NCBI GenBank assembly: GCA_958454405.1
Contig: CAUEBO010000003.1
Location: 45,320 to 109,319, forward strand
Length of the DNA: 64,000 nt
Direction of reading: 5' to 3'
Origin: an uncultured Eggerthellaceae bacterium
GTDB lineage: Bacteria; Actinomycetota; Coriobacteriia; Coriobacteriales; Eggerthellaceae
Within the stretch, counting starts at the first letter, position 1, and each line of letters begins with the position of its first letter. A program made the position numbers and the translations under genes. The notes under the pieces were generated by a model. It searched no databases. It was not told the origin of the DNA and was given only the letters and a program-made list of their open reading frames with translations. Positions 34,930 to 44,193 of this stretch are shown here, in pieces.

Positions 34930-37536
34930 ATGGTGAAGTCACGCGGCGCGGTGATCGACAGGTTGGCGACCGGGGGGGGGGCGTGCGTCTCAGCCGATCT
35001 TCTTCTGAGCGAGAAGTTCGCGCCGGCGTCGCTGCCTGACGTCTGCGCCCCACGGCTGCGCGTGGTGGACGCCATCAACCGCGCTGCGCGAACCCGGTTC
35101 GTCTACATCGGCGCGCCGGCGGGCAGCGGCAAGACGGTGTCGGCGCTGCTGTGGATTCGCAAGGTGAAACAGCCAACGGTGTGGATCGGCCTCGACCGCT
35201 ACGACGACGTGCCCTCGGTGTTCTACAAGCAACTGGCAACTGGTCTGTACTCCGTGCAATCTGACAACGAGGCCATGCGCGCCGTGCTGGAGGATCCGGC
35301 GTTCTCGTCGTCTCCGGTCGAGCATGCCATCAGCCTCGTGTCCGAAATGCTGCCGTTGGAAAAGCGGCATGTGCTGGTGTTCGACGATATGCACTTCATC
35401 AAGAATCGCGAGATCGCGAAGTCGCTCGCCGATGTGCTCAGGCGCCTGCCGGGCGCGTTCACGGTGCTGCTGCTGTCGCGAGCCGAGCTGGAGGAGGAAT
35501 GGCGCGCGGTTAACGCGGCCGGCAAGCTTGCGGTGCTGGGCGCGGAAGACCTGCGGTTCAGCGAGGACGAGATACGCGGGTACTTCGAAACGCTGGGCCT
35601 GTTCCTTACGCCTGACGAGGCGAGGCTCGTGCACGCGGCCACGGACGGCTGGGCCATCGGCGTGGCGGCGCTGTCGAAGTCGGGCCAGGTGAAGGCGGGC
35701 AGCAGCCGCTTTCTGTTCGAGAGCTACTTCGACGAGCAGGTATGGAGCACCTGGGACGACGGTCTGCGTTCATTCTGCCTGGCCACCAGCGTGGCTGGAG
35801 AGTTCGACTCCGAGCTGGCGGCCGTGCTGAGCGGGCGGGACGATGCGGGCGAAGTCATGGACCGGCTCGCGCGCACCAACACGTTCCTCACTCGGCTGCA
35901 CGGCGACACGTTCCGTTACCACCACCTGTTCCGCGACTACCTCACACGAAAGATCGAGGATTCGAACGTCGATCGCGTGGCGCTGTGCAAACGGGCGGCC
36001 GAGCACTTCCGCAGGAAGCAAGATCATATGCGGGCTCTGCGGTTCTGGTTGGAAAGCGGCGACTTCAGCGGCATGGACACGTACCTGTTGCTGTTCCTGT
36101 TCGAGAGCAACCCCGGCTCGGTGGCCGATTACGCCGACTTCCTGCGCACGCTCGACATCGAGCGGATCCCCACGAGCGCGTACCGCGTGTGCCCACCGCT
36201 GCACATCCTGGCGCTGTGGTACGCCTACCTTACGGGCCTCTGCGAGATGTTCGAACACCATATGGACGAGCTGTACCGGGCCCTGCCGCGCATCGCGCTG
36301 TTCGACTCGCGCTTCGTGGAGTCGTCTATTCTGTCGTACAGCATCGACCATCGCACGAGTGTCTTGGACAAGGCGCGCACGTTCTCGAAGTTCAGCCGCT
36401 TCGTCAAGCACTTCACGCCGAAGGGGCTGGCCACCACCCTCACGTCGTTCACGCACAACCTGCCGTATCCGCACCGCAGCAACCTGGACTACTCGTGCAT
36501 CGCGCTCGAGGAGGGAGGCATGGACCTGCTCGGCCGCACGTTCTCGGTGCTGCTGGGCGCGGAGTGGGGCTACATCTATCCGCTCATCCCGGCATGCTTC
36601 GCCTACGAGCGCGACGACATGGAAGCTGCGCTGGCCGGCATCGAGGACGCGCAGCGGGCGGTGGTGCCCGAGAACCGCGACGACGGGCGCATCTGCATCG
36701 CCGTGATGCACCATGCGGCGCTCTGGCAGCGAGATCGCGATGACGAGGCCGCTGCCGAGCTTGCCGCGTTCCGCGCATTCGTGGAGGTGCAGGCACCGTA
36801 CTTTCTGCCGAACCTGAAGGCGTACGAGGCGAAACTCGCGCTGTTCGACGCCGACGCGAAGGCGGCGCGCGCGTGGCTGGACGAGTACTTCGTCACCGAG
36901 GTGGACCGCATCGAGCTCGTGCGCGTGTTCCAGCATTTCACCACCGTGCGGGCTTTGCTCGCGCTCGGCCGGGTGGAAGAAGCCGAGCGGCTGCTCGATG
37001 ATCTGCTGGAGTTCGGGCGCGCTTTCAACCGGCCGCTCGATCGCGGCGAGGCCGGCGCGCTCAAGGCCTCGCTTCTGTGGGCGGCGGATCGAAGGGCCGA
37101 GGCAGTGGACGTGCTGGCAGCTGTGCTCGAGGAGCTTGCGCCCTACGGGTTCTACCGCGTAGTGGCCGACGAGGGTGCTGCGGTGGAACCGGTGCTGAAA
37201 AACCTGGCCGCCCGCATGGCGCGCGCCGACTACGATGGTTCGCTCGACCGCGTTTTCGTGCAGGAGGCGCTGTTGGCCGCGCACGAACGCGCAGGGCGCT
37301 TCCGCGGCATCACGGCGAACCTCGGCTCGAGCGACAAGCCGATGAAGCTGTCCCGCCAGCAGAAGCTCGTGCTTGAACTGCTGGCCCAGGGCCTGCGCGC
37401 TCCCGAAATAGCCGAACGCATCGGGCTTTCGGTTCCCACGGTGAAAAGCCATTTGTCCGCCGCTTACCGCAAGCTCGACGCGCACACCGCCGAAGACGCC
37501 GTGCTGCGCGCCCGTAAACGGGGGCTCATTGGGTAG
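34930..37536 (+). CDS. MalT-like (LAL) ATPase LuxR-family regulator, with G10 tract in the 5' coding region
   Basis: 868 residues, cytoplasmic. Walker A GAPAGSGKT near residue 61 and Walker B VLVFDDMH near 150 form the STAND-type ATPase. A TPR-like helical middle (about 350-790) probably binds the inducer or a partner. The last 65 residues are a LuxR helix-turn-helix (LSRQQKLVLELLAQG, LSVPTVKSHLSAAYRKLDAH). It is clearly paralogous to the protein at 58196, over half identical by eye. ATG 34930 follows GGGAAGG. Codons 15-18 contain ten consecutive G (34972-34981); the frame is intact here, but a one-base slip would truncate the protein. It is divergent from the giant surface protein, its likely target. 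Confidence 0.9.
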   Translation: MVKSRGAVIDRLATGGGACVSADLLLSEKFAPASLPDVCAPRLRVVDAINRAARTRFVYIGAPAGSGKTVSALLWIRKVKQPTVWIGLDRYDDVPSVFYKQLATGLYSVQSDNEAMRAVLEDPAFSSSPVEHAISLVSEMLPLEKRHVLVFDDMHFIKNREIAKSLADVLRRLPGAFTVLLLSRAELEEEWRAVNAAGKLAVLGAEDLRFSEDEIRGYFETLGLFLTPDEARLVHAATDGWAIGVAALSKSGQVKAGSSRFLFESYFDEQVWSTWDDGLRSFCLATSVAGEFDSELAAVLSGRDDAGEVMDRLARTNTFLTRLHGDTFRYHHLFRDYLTRKIEDSNVDRVALCKRAAEHFRRKQDHMRALRFWLESGDFSGMDTYLLLFLFESNPGSVADYADFLRTLDIERIPTSAYRVCPPLHILALWYAYLTGLCEMFEHHMDELYRALPRIALFDSRFVESSILSYSIDHRTSVLDKARTFSKFSRFVKHFTPKGLATTLTSFTHNLPYPHRSNLDYSCIALEEGGMDLLGRTFSVLLGAEWGYIYPLIPACFAYERDDMEAALAGIEDAQRAVVPENRDDGRICIAVMHHAALWQRDRDDEAAAELAAFRAFVEVQAPYFLPNLKAYEAKLALFDADAKAARAWLDEYFVTEVDRIELVRVFQHFTTVRALLALGRVEEAERLLDDLLEFGRAFNRPLDRGEAGALKASLLWAADRRAEAVDVLAAVLEELAPYGFYRVVADEGAAVEPVLKNLAARMARADYDGSLDRVFVQEALLAAHERAGRFRGITANLGSSDKPMKLSRQQKLVLELLAQGLRAPEIAERIGLSVPTVKSHLSAAYRKLDAHTAEDAVLRARKRGLIG
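34972..34981 (+). repeat. G10 homopolymer inside regulator coding sequence
   Basis: Ten G between ACC (Thr14) and the GCG alanine codon. It is the longest mononucleotide run noticed in the window. Such tracts mutate by slipped-strand mispairing and switch genes on and off in many host-associated bacteria. This assembly shows the in-frame (on) length. Confidence 0.9.
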
Positions 37537-37709
37537 GGCTTTTCCTGGCGAATGCCGGCTTCGAAGGGCGAGACCGCTTCCCTGAAACATGCCGGGGAGT
37601 TTCGAAGCGGGAGCGTGCTTGCAAGATCGTCATTGCACGATGTCAGTGAAAGTTCGTGGATCTGCTGCGTTTGTGGTGAAGCGGGATGAATTCGCGACGT
37701 GGCAGTCTG

Positions 37710-39320
37710 CTACTCGTATCGCTCGATCAAGTCGATGACCTGCTGTTTAGAATGCAGGTCGGTTTTCTCCAGGATGCGGCGGATGTGCGTGCGCACCGTG
37801 CTCTCGGATACGAACAGGGCCTCGGCGATGATCTTGGCCGAGCGCCCGCGCGCCAGGTAGGGCAGCACCTCGGCCTCGCGGCGGGTGAGGCCGTAGTCTT
37901 CGGCTATGGCGGCGAACAGGTCTTGGTCGGCATCCCCTTCCGCCGGGAGGGCGGCGGAAGGGGGCGCGACGGCCGGCTTCGGCGCAACGGCGTTCGCGGC
38001 GCGCTCGTCGGCTTCGTCCGCACCGCCGGCGATCGGTTCCAGCACCATGCCGTGCGCTGCTTCGCCGTCGAGCGGCGCGGGCTTCTCGCCGGCCTCCTCG
38101 GTGCTTCCTGCCGCTCCGGCCAAGCGGCGCTTGCGGCGCAGCGCGTTGAACAGCCCCAGCATGACCAGCACGTACAGCGCGCCTATGGACACGCCCACGA
38201 TGAGCGCCGACGGCTTGCCGGGCACGAGCGTGATGAGGAAGCCGATGCCCATGCCCACCAGGCGCAGCAGCACGGACAGCGAGCGCACGATGCCTCCCAC
38301 GATGTAGCCCGACACGGCGAAGTCGTAGGAGCAGGCCACCACGAGCGACCAGATGATGACGTCGAACAGCCCGTAGCTGGCGCTCATGATGATGTTGAGC
38401 GCCACCGGGTTCGTCTCCCAGAAAAACGGCAGCACGGCGAACAGCACCACGATCACGGGCACGATCACGCGGTACGCCATGTCCAGGTTGATGCGCGTGC
38501 GCGCGTACAGCACCAGCCCCACGAGCGCCGCGGCCACCACGAGGTTGGCCACGAGCGGCGCCATATGAGCCTCGTTCACCGAACCCACCGAGAACACGGT
38601 GAGCTCCCACACGAAGCCGAACAGGCATGACAGCACCAAGCTGGCCACGATCAAGCTGACGAGCGAGCCCAGGGCGGCAAGCGAGCGCTTCGATCCCCCC
38701 GAAGCCGCGGCGCGGCCGTCCGGCTTCTCGGCGCGGCACCGCAGCAGGCACGCGTACGCCGCCAAAGGCAGCGGCACCATGAGCACGATAGCGGGCACGC
38801 CCAGGTTCTCGGTCGCCAGCGACACGGCCAAAAACAGCGCGGCCGTGAGCAGGAAGGCCACCGGCAGGTAGAACGACGTGCGCGCGGGGTGCATGCGGCC
38901 GTAGCAGTCGGCCCAGCTGCCCCAGAAGAAGCCGTACCCCACTCCCGCGAGCACGGCCCCGCCCAGAAGCAGCGGCAGCAGCGCCCCGCCGCCCACGCGG
39001 CCCGCGGCGAACACCAGCAGCAATCCCACGATCACGAGCGCCGGCAGGGGCCAGGAAGGCATGCGATCGATGCGCATGGGGTCGTTCTCCACCCAAGCGG
39101 CCACGGCCAGCATGGCGGTCATGTTGGCCACGAACGACACGATAACCATGAGCGATTCGTATTCCGGCGTGTCGGCGGCGCCCGACAGCAGGATGGAGCT
39201 GCGGAACGTGAGCATGCTGCAGGCCCAGAAGAACGCCATGCCCACATGGCGCAGGCGCATCGACTTCCACACCATGCGCATGCTGCGCCGTTCGTGTGCG
39301 ACGGACAACGAAACCCCCAT
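37710..39320 (-). CDS. Membrane-anchored LuxR-family regulator with about 12 TM helices (second copy)
   Basis: About 536 residues. Twelve hydrophobic helices (around residues 20-390) are followed by a low-complexity Ala/Pro/Glu-rich linker (about 405-470). A LuxR/GerE domain completes it (YGLTRREAEVLPYLARGRSA, then SESTVRTHIRRILEKTDLHS). The layout is the same as the protein at 1879, although the two share little in the membrane part by eye. It is divergent from a torD-psrABC operon with a perfect palindrome between, so it probably senses a substrate and switches that operon. Start uncertain: ATG 39320 is used; a GTG at 39410 would add 30 residues and neither has a good ribosome site. Confidence 0.83.
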   Translation of the reverse strand: MGVSLSVAHERRSMRMVWKSMRLRHVGMAFFWACSMLTFRSSILLSGAADTPEYESLMVIVSFVANMTAMLAVAAWVENDPMRIDRMPSWPLPALVIVGLLLVFAAGRVGGGALLPLLLGGAVLAGVGYGFFWGSWADCYGRMHPARTSFYLPVAFLLTAALFLAVSLATENLGVPAIVLMVPLPLAAYACLLRCRAEKPDGRAAASGGSKRSLAALGSLVSLIVASLVLSCLFGFVWELTVFSVGSVNEAHMAPLVANLVVAAALVGLVLYARTRINLDMAYRVIVPVIVVLFAVLPFFWETNPVALNIIMSASYGLFDVIIWSLVVACSYDFAVSGYIVGGIVRSLSVLLRLVGMGIGFLITLVPGKPSALIVGVSIGALYVLVMLGLFNALRRKRRLAGAAGSTEEAGEKPAPLDGEAAHGMVLEPIAGGADEADERAANAVAPKPAVAPPSAALPAEGDADQDLFAAIAEDYGLTRREAEVLPYLARGRSAKIIAEALFVSESTVRTHIRRILEKTDLHSKQQVIDLIERYE

Positions 39321-39372
39321 CTCGCGTCGGCATAGTTCTTTGATAAATCGTCTAGCAGGGGAAACGTGCAAA

Positions 39373-39389
39373 TCATCAATTATTGATGA
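39373..39389. promoter_or_regulatory. Perfect palindromic operator between luxR-type gene and torD
   Basis: TCATCAAT-T-ATTGATGA, nested inside a larger imperfect repeat (GCAGGGGAAACG at 39353-39364 with CGTTTCCCTCTGC at 39394-39406). It is AT-rich in a GC-rich region, centred in the 126-base divergent gap. Confidence 0.6.
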
Positions 39390-39446
39390 CAGTCGTTTCC
39401 CTCTGCGCACCTACGATGGCGACAACGAAGAAAGGAATCGACCCTC

Positions 39447-40115
39447 GTGAACGCGACATCGAACATGGTACGTGCATTATCGCTCATTGCGCCGCTGTTT
39501 TCATCTCTGACCGAGGCGGAATACGACGACGCATGCCGAAACCCCGCATGGCGGGACGTGGGTGGGCCGGCGGCACCGCTCGCTCGCGACGTTGTCGAGC
39601 GTGCTCTGGCCCTGCCGGCGTGGCGGGTGCGCTCCACGTTGCAGAACTACGTGCTCCTGCCCGGCATGCCGCTGGCGGCGCTGCCAGTGGAGTCGCTTTA
39701 CAAGCCGTGGTCCGCCGCTCCCGGCAACGCCTTCGGCGCCCAGCGCGGCCTGTACCTGGGAGACTCCGCGCAGCACATCCAGGCGGTGTGCGCGGCGCTC
39801 GAGCTCGACGTGCCCGAGCGCTACGCGGCCATGCCCGACCATCTGTCGCTGCTGCTGGATCTGCTGGCCCTGTTCGTGGAGAGCGGCAACGCGCAGGCGG
39901 CGGCGGATCTGGCGGCCGACCACTTCGATTGGCTGGGCGACTACGACGTCGCGCTGGCCCGCAAGGCTGCCGACGCGGCGCGCGCCGACGGGCTCGACCC
40001 CGCGCGCCGCGCCGCGCTCGAGGAGGGCATCGCCCATCTGCGGGCCCTTGTCGCGCTGACGGCCGCGCTCGTGCGGGCGGTCGCTCCGGGCAGGGAGCGA
40101 ACGGCGCTGAGCTAG
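39447..40115 (+). CDS. TorD-family chaperone for the adjacent molybdoenzyme
   Basis: 222 residues, helical. The TorD signature appears as MPDHLSLLLDLLALF near residue 127, with YVLLPGMPLAALPVESLYKP as the conserved upstream region. It starts with GTG at 39447 after GAAAGGA. It leads the psrABC-like operon and so probably matures the 732-residue molybdenum subunit, protecting its Tat leader. Sequence is well diverged from the other TorD at 22253, consistent with each chaperone serving its own enzyme. Confidence 0.85.
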   Translation: MNATSNMVRALSLIAPLFSSLTEAEYDDACRNPAWRDVGGPAAPLARDVVERALALPAWRVRSTLQNYVLLPGMPLAALPVESLYKPWSAAPGNAFGAQRGLYLGDSAQHIQAVCAALELDVPERYAAMPDHLSLLLDLLALFVESGNAQAAADLAADHFDWLGDYDVALARKAADAARADGLDPARRAALEEGIAHLRALVALTAALVRAVAPGRERTALS

Positions 40116-40182
40116 CAACGACGGGTGCGGTTTCGCCCGTTTGAGATACGCGGAACGATAACGAACGAAAGGGAGGAACGGG

Positions 40183-42381
40183 ATGTTCGAAGACGTTTCA
40201 AGGCGAACGTTTCTGAAGGGGACCGCCGCCACGGCAGCCCTCGCCGCCGCGGGGTCGCTTTCGCTGGGCGCATGGCGCGACCAGGCGCAGGCGGCCGAAG
40301 CCGGCGGCATGTCCGGCGAGGTGCGGCAGGCTCCGTCGCTGTGCAACGGCTGCTCCAGCAAGTGCGGCCTCGTGGCCACCACAGTGGGCGGCAAGCTGTA
40401 CACGCTCAAGGGCAACGAGACGCATCCGTACTCGAAGGGACGCATCTGCGGGCGCGGCCACGGCTTGGCTCAGATGGCCTATTCCGATGAGCGCGTCACG
40501 CAGCCGCTGCGCCGCAAGGACAACGGCGAGTTCGAGCCCATCGACTGGGACACGGCCTTCAAGGAGATCGGCGAGAAGGTCAAGGGCATCGTGGCGAAGA
40601 GCGGCCCCGAGTCGCTCGCCATCATCCAGGACCCGCGCCCGTCGGGCAAGTACTACTCCAAGCGCTTCATGCACGCGCTGGGCTCGCCGAACGTGTACGC
40701 GCACTCCTCGTCGTGCAACCTGTCGAAGGAGAGCGCCTACATGCAAACCATGGGCGCGTCGAACTACTCCACCGACTTTGGCAACGCGAAGATGGTCATG
40801 TTCATCGGCCGCAGCTACGGCGACGGCATCCGCCCCTCGTCCGTGCAGAGCCTCGCGTCGGCCAAGGAGGCCGGCACGCGCATTGTGAGCGTCGACCCGC
40901 GCCTCAACAACTCCGGCATCTTCTCCAGCGACTGGGTGCCCATCAACCCCGGCACCGACCTGGCCTTCATCATGGCCCTGTGCAACGTGCTCATCGAAGA
41001 GGACCTCTACGACCACGAGTTCGTCGAGCAGAACACCGCAGGCTTCGACGAGTTCGCCGCGCAGGCCAAGGAGTACACGCCGGAATGGGCCGCCAAGATC
41101 ACCGACGTGCCCGCCGAGCGCATCCAGGAGCTGGCGCGCGCCCTGGCGAAGGCGGCTCCGGCCGCATCCATCGAGTCGGGTTGGCGCGCCGTCATCGGCT
41201 GCTCGTACCAGAACTCGTTCGAGACGGCCCGCGCCGCCTCGGCCGTGAACGCGCTCTTGGGCTCCTACGGAGCCAAGGGCGGCGCGCTGCTCACGTCGTC
41301 CCCGTCGGCCGGCAAGCTCACCGACGCCCGCTTTGCCGACCCGGCCAAGCCCGAGGCCAAGCGCGTGGGCAACAAGGAGTACCCGCTCGCCCTCGACAGC
41401 GCCGGCACGAACCTGGCCGCGCTCAAGGCGGCGCTCGACGGCTCCATGAAGGGCCTGTTCTTCTACAACAGCAACGCCGCGAAGGGCTACGCGCAGCCGA
41501 AGACCTGGACCGAGGCGCTGCAGAAGACCGACCTCGTCGTGACCATCGACGTGCAGATGTCCGAGACGGCGCTGCAGTCCGACTACGTGCTGCCCGAGGT
41601 CACGTACCTGGAGCGCTTGGAGCTGCCCGAGTTCATCGGCGGCAAGAAGCACTTCGTGGGCATGCGCACCGCGGCCATCGACAAGGTGCTGCCGGATGCC
41701 AAGACGTGCGACGAGATCTTCAACGGCCTGGCCGAGGCCTGCGGCGTGGGCGAGTACTTCCAGTTCACCGCAGAAGACCTGGCAACCGCGCAGCTGGCCA
41801 CCGTGGGCGTGGACATCGACGTCATGAAGAAGGACGGCGTGGTTGAGCTGCCCGACCCGAACTTCACGTACGGCGTGCCGAAGTTCAAGACCCCGTCCGG
41901 CAAGTTCGAGTTCTCCACCGAGGCCGTGGGCGCCGCCGGCCTGAACCCAGTCATCGGCTACATCCCGCGCAAGGTCACGCCGAAGGACGGCGAGTTCTAC
42001 ATCGTAGGCGGCAAGCAGGGCATCCACTCCCACACCATGACGCAGAACATCGAATGCCTCAACGCCATCTCGCGCGAGTACCACATGGAGCGCCTCTGGA
42101 TATCCGCCCAGGACGCCGAGAAGCTGGGCGTGCAGACGGGAGATGTGGTGGAGGTGGCGTCGAGCGAGCACACCGGCCAGGTGGAGGCCCGCGTCACGCA
42201 GCGCCTCAAGCCCGGCGTGGTGTTCCTGCCCACGCACTACGGCGGCGACTCGCCGGTGCAGACGCGCGCGTACCAGTACGGCATCGCGCTCACGGATTTC
42301 ATCCCGTTCGACATGGAACCGGGCACCGGATCCATGATGAGCCAGGAGGTTGCGGTTACGGTGAAGAAGGTGGAGGCATAA
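40183..42381 (+). CDS. Molybdopterin oxidoreductase, thiosulfate/polysulfide reductase catalytic subunit (PhsA/PsrA-like)
   Basis: 732 residues, the PsrA/PhsA length. The Tat leader SRRTFLKGTAATAALAAAG ends at an AQA-type cleavage site. The Fe-S motif is C-x2-C-x3-C (CNGCSSKC) with a fourth cysteine in RICGRG. The segment SSSCNLSKESAY places a cysteine where PsrA/PhsA carry the molybdenum ligand. LQSDYVLPEVTYLERLE and HSHTMTQNIECLN are also typical. It probably reduces polysulfide or thiosulfate outside the membrane, but a related S- or N-oxide acceptor is possible. Ribosome site GGGAGGAACGG. It is followed two bases later by the Fe-S subunit. Confidence 0.85.
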   Translation: MFEDVSRRTFLKGTAATAALAAAGSLSLGAWRDQAQAAEAGGMSGEVRQAPSLCNGCSSKCGLVATTVGGKLYTLKGNETHPYSKGRICGRGHGLAQMAYSDERVTQPLRRKDNGEFEPIDWDTAFKEIGEKVKGIVAKSGPESLAIIQDPRPSGKYYSKRFMHALGSPNVYAHSSSCNLSKESAYMQTMGASNYSTDFGNAKMVMFIGRSYGDGIRPSSVQSLASAKEAGTRIVSVDPRLNNSGIFSSDWVPINPGTDLAFIMALCNVLIEEDLYDHEFVEQNTAGFDEFAAQAKEYTPEWAAKITDVPAERIQELARALAKAAPAASIESGWRAVIGCSYQNSFETARAASAVNALLGSYGAKGGALLTSSPSAGKLTDARFADPAKPEAKRVGNKEYPLALDSAGTNLAALKAALDGSMKGLFFYNSNAAKGYAQPKTWTEALQKTDLVVTIDVQMSETALQSDYVLPEVTYLERLELPEFIGGKKHFVGMRTAAIDKVLPDAKTCDEIFNGLAEACGVGEYFQFTAEDLATAQLATVGVDIDVMKKDGVVELPDPNFTYGVPKFKTPSGKFEFSTEAVGAAGLNPVIGYIPRKVTPKDGEFYIVGGKQGIHSHTMTQNIECLNAISREYHMERLWISAQDAEKLGVQTGDVVEVASSEHTGQVEARVTQRLKPGVVFLPTHYGGDSPVQTRAYQYGIALTDFIPFDMEPGTGSMMSQEVAVTVKKVEA

Positions 42382-42382
42382 C

Positions 42383-42919
42383 ATGGCACGCTACGGAATG
42401 CTGATCAACACGAAGAAGTGCGTGGGCTGCTTCGCCTGCCGCCTGGCCTGCCAGGCGAAGAACCACCTGGAGCCCACCGAGGCCTTCATCAAGTTCCACG
42501 AGCTCGAGACGGGCGAGTTCCCCAACGTGTACAACGAGATCGTGCCCACCCAGTGCCAGCACTGCGAGGACGCGCCCTGCGCGGCGGTGTGCCCGACGCA
42601 CGCTACGTACGTCACGGACTCCGGCGTGGTATTGGTTGATCCGGAGAAGTGCATCGGCTGCAAGTACTGCATGGCTGCGTGTCCCTACGGCGCGCGCATC
42701 GTGCAGGAATCGACCGGCGTGGTGGAGAAGTGCCGCTTCTGCTACGAGAACGGCGAGCCGGGCAACCCGCCCGCGTGCGTGGGGACGTGCATATCCGGCG
42801 CGCGCGTGTTCGGCGACCTGGACGACCCCGATAGCGACGTCTCGCAGGCTATCGCGAAGTACCATGCCCGTCCGCTCGCGAGCAACCTGACCGAGTCCAA
42901 GATCTACTACGTGAGGTGA
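42383..42919 (+). CDS. Four-cluster ferredoxin subunit (PhsB/PsrB-like)
   Basis: 178 residues. Cysteine sets CVGCFACRLAC, CQHCEDAPCAAVC, CIGCKYCMAAC and CRFC...CVGTC give four [4Fe-4S] clusters, as in PsrB. There is no leader, so it is likely exported with the catalytic subunit. It begins one base after the preceding stop (TAA-C-ATG), showing tight translational coupling, and ends 7 bases before the membrane subunit gene. Confidence 0.95.
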   Translation: MARYGMLINTKKCVGCFACRLACQAKNHLEPTEAFIKFHELETGEFPNVYNEIVPTQCQHCEDAPCAAVCPTHATYVTDSGVVLVDPEKCIGCKYCMAACPYGARIVQESTGVVEKCRFCYENGEPGNPPACVGTCISGARVFGDLDDPDSDVSQAIAKYHARPLASNLTESKIYYVR

Positions 42920-42926
42920 TGAAACC

Positions 42927-43793
42927 ATGGTTTGGGGACCTTTGATTGCATGGTACTTGTTTCTGGCCGGCGCTTCGGCCGGAGCGTTCCTGACGGCCGC
43001 GTTCGTCGAGGCCAAGTATCCCGATGCGCGCAAGATGCGCGTGGCGGGCCGCATCATCGCGCCCGTGTTCGTGGGCATCGGCCTGCTCATGCTTATGATC
43101 GACGCCGAGGCCGGCCTGCACAACCCGCTGCGCTTCTTCTATCTCGTGTCGAACCCGGGTTCGGTCATGACGCTGGGCGTGTACTTCATCTGCATCTACC
43201 TGCCGGTGACGCTGGCGGCCGCCATCCTGGAGATACTGAAGAAGAAGGTGCCGAAGTGGCTCACGTGGATCGGCATCGTGTTCGCGTTCGCCGTGGCGGC
43301 CTACACCGGCTTTTTGCTGGGCGTGGTGAAGGCGTATCCGCTGTGGAACAACGCCGTCCTGCCCATCCTGTTCGTGGTGTCGGCGCTGTCGGCGGGCCTT
43401 GCGGCCACGTCGCTCGTGGGCCTCGTCACCGACCGCGAGCGCTTCGAGCACATGTGGCTCATCAAGAAGTCGCACGTCATCCTCTCGGCCATCGAGATGG
43501 TGGTGCTGTTCACCATGCTCGTCATCGTGAGCGCCGGCAGCTTCGAGGGCGCGGCGTCGGTGCACTCCCTGATAGCGGGGCAGTACGCTCCGGCGTTCTG
43601 GGGCGGCATCGTGATCTTGGGCCTGGTGGCGCCGTTCATGATTGAGGGCTATCCGGTGTTCATCGCCAAGCGGGTGGAAACGTCCACCACGTCGCTGGTG
43701 GTGAGCCTTATCGGCGAGGCGGGCGTGCTCGTGGGCGGCTTCCTGCTGCGCCTGCTGGTCATCCTGGCCGCGCTGCCCGTGCTGTTTCTTTAG
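42927..43793 (+). CDS. NrfD/PsrC-family membrane subunit
   Basis: 288 residues, about eight helices. The N-terminal WYLFLAGASAGAFL is the NrfD/PsrC opening, and the conserved YTGFLLGVVKAYPLWNNAVL lies in the middle. It exchanges electrons with menaquinol and feeds the Fe-S subunit; in Thermus PsrC the family may move protons. It is the last gene of the torD-psrABC operon, followed by a GC-rich hairpin. Confidence 0.92.
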   Translation: MVWGPLIAWYLFLAGASAGAFLTAAFVEAKYPDARKMRVAGRIIAPVFVGIGLLMLMIDAEAGLHNPLRFFYLVSNPGSVMTLGVYFICIYLPVTLAAAILEILKKKVPKWLTWIGIVFAFAVAAYTGFLLGVVKAYPLWNNAVLPILFVVSALSAGLAATSLVGLVTDRERFEHMWLIKKSHVILSAIEMVVLFTMLVIVSAGSFEGAASVHSLIAGQYAPAFWGGIVILGLVAPFMIEGYPVFIAKRVETSTTSLVVSLIGEAGVLVGGFLLRLLVILAALPVLFL

Positions 43794-43807
43794 CGTGACG
43801 TTTCCGA

Positions 43808-43836
43808 CGCCCCGCCTGCAATCGCAGGCGGGGGCG
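43808..43836 (+). terminator. Terminator of torD-psrABC operon
   Basis: CGCCCCGCCTGC pairs with GCAGGCGGGGGCG (one bulged G) around loop AATC, 14 bases after the stop. No U-tract. Confidence 0.6.
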
Positions 43837-43877
43837 CTCCGGCGGCCCGACCCCCTTCGTCGCCGCCTTTGCTCGAC

Positions 43878-43924
43878 GGGCGCCACGTGCCTCCCTCTTC
43901 TTGCCGTGGCGCCCAGCTTTTCCG
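43878..43924. other. Second hairpin in the psrC-ttrB gap
   Basis: GGGCGCCACG (43878-43887) pairs perfectly with CGTGGCGCCC (43915-43924) around a pyrimidine-rich 27-base loop, followed by AGCTTTTCC. The 400-base gap otherwise holds only a GC-rich leader for the next operon. No gene or clear promoter was seen. Confidence 0.45.
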
Positions 43925-44193
43925 CACTCCTTGAGGAGCGCTTTTCGATATTGGATCGGTCGTATTGTTTTCGCAGGTAACTGGTAGGTTCTTTCTCGTT
44001 TTCGCGTCAAAACCGATACGGAAGATCAACGTTTCGCATGCGGTCGCGGCCAAGCGCTAAGGTAAGGAGGCGCGCGGTCCGCAAGCCGGGCGGACGGGCG
44101 AGCGGACTTCCGGCGCGCCCGGTAGGACCGGCCGGGGGCCTGCGCGGCGCCGAGCGTGCCGTTCGCGTTCAACCTGAGGAAAGAGGTGCAAGC

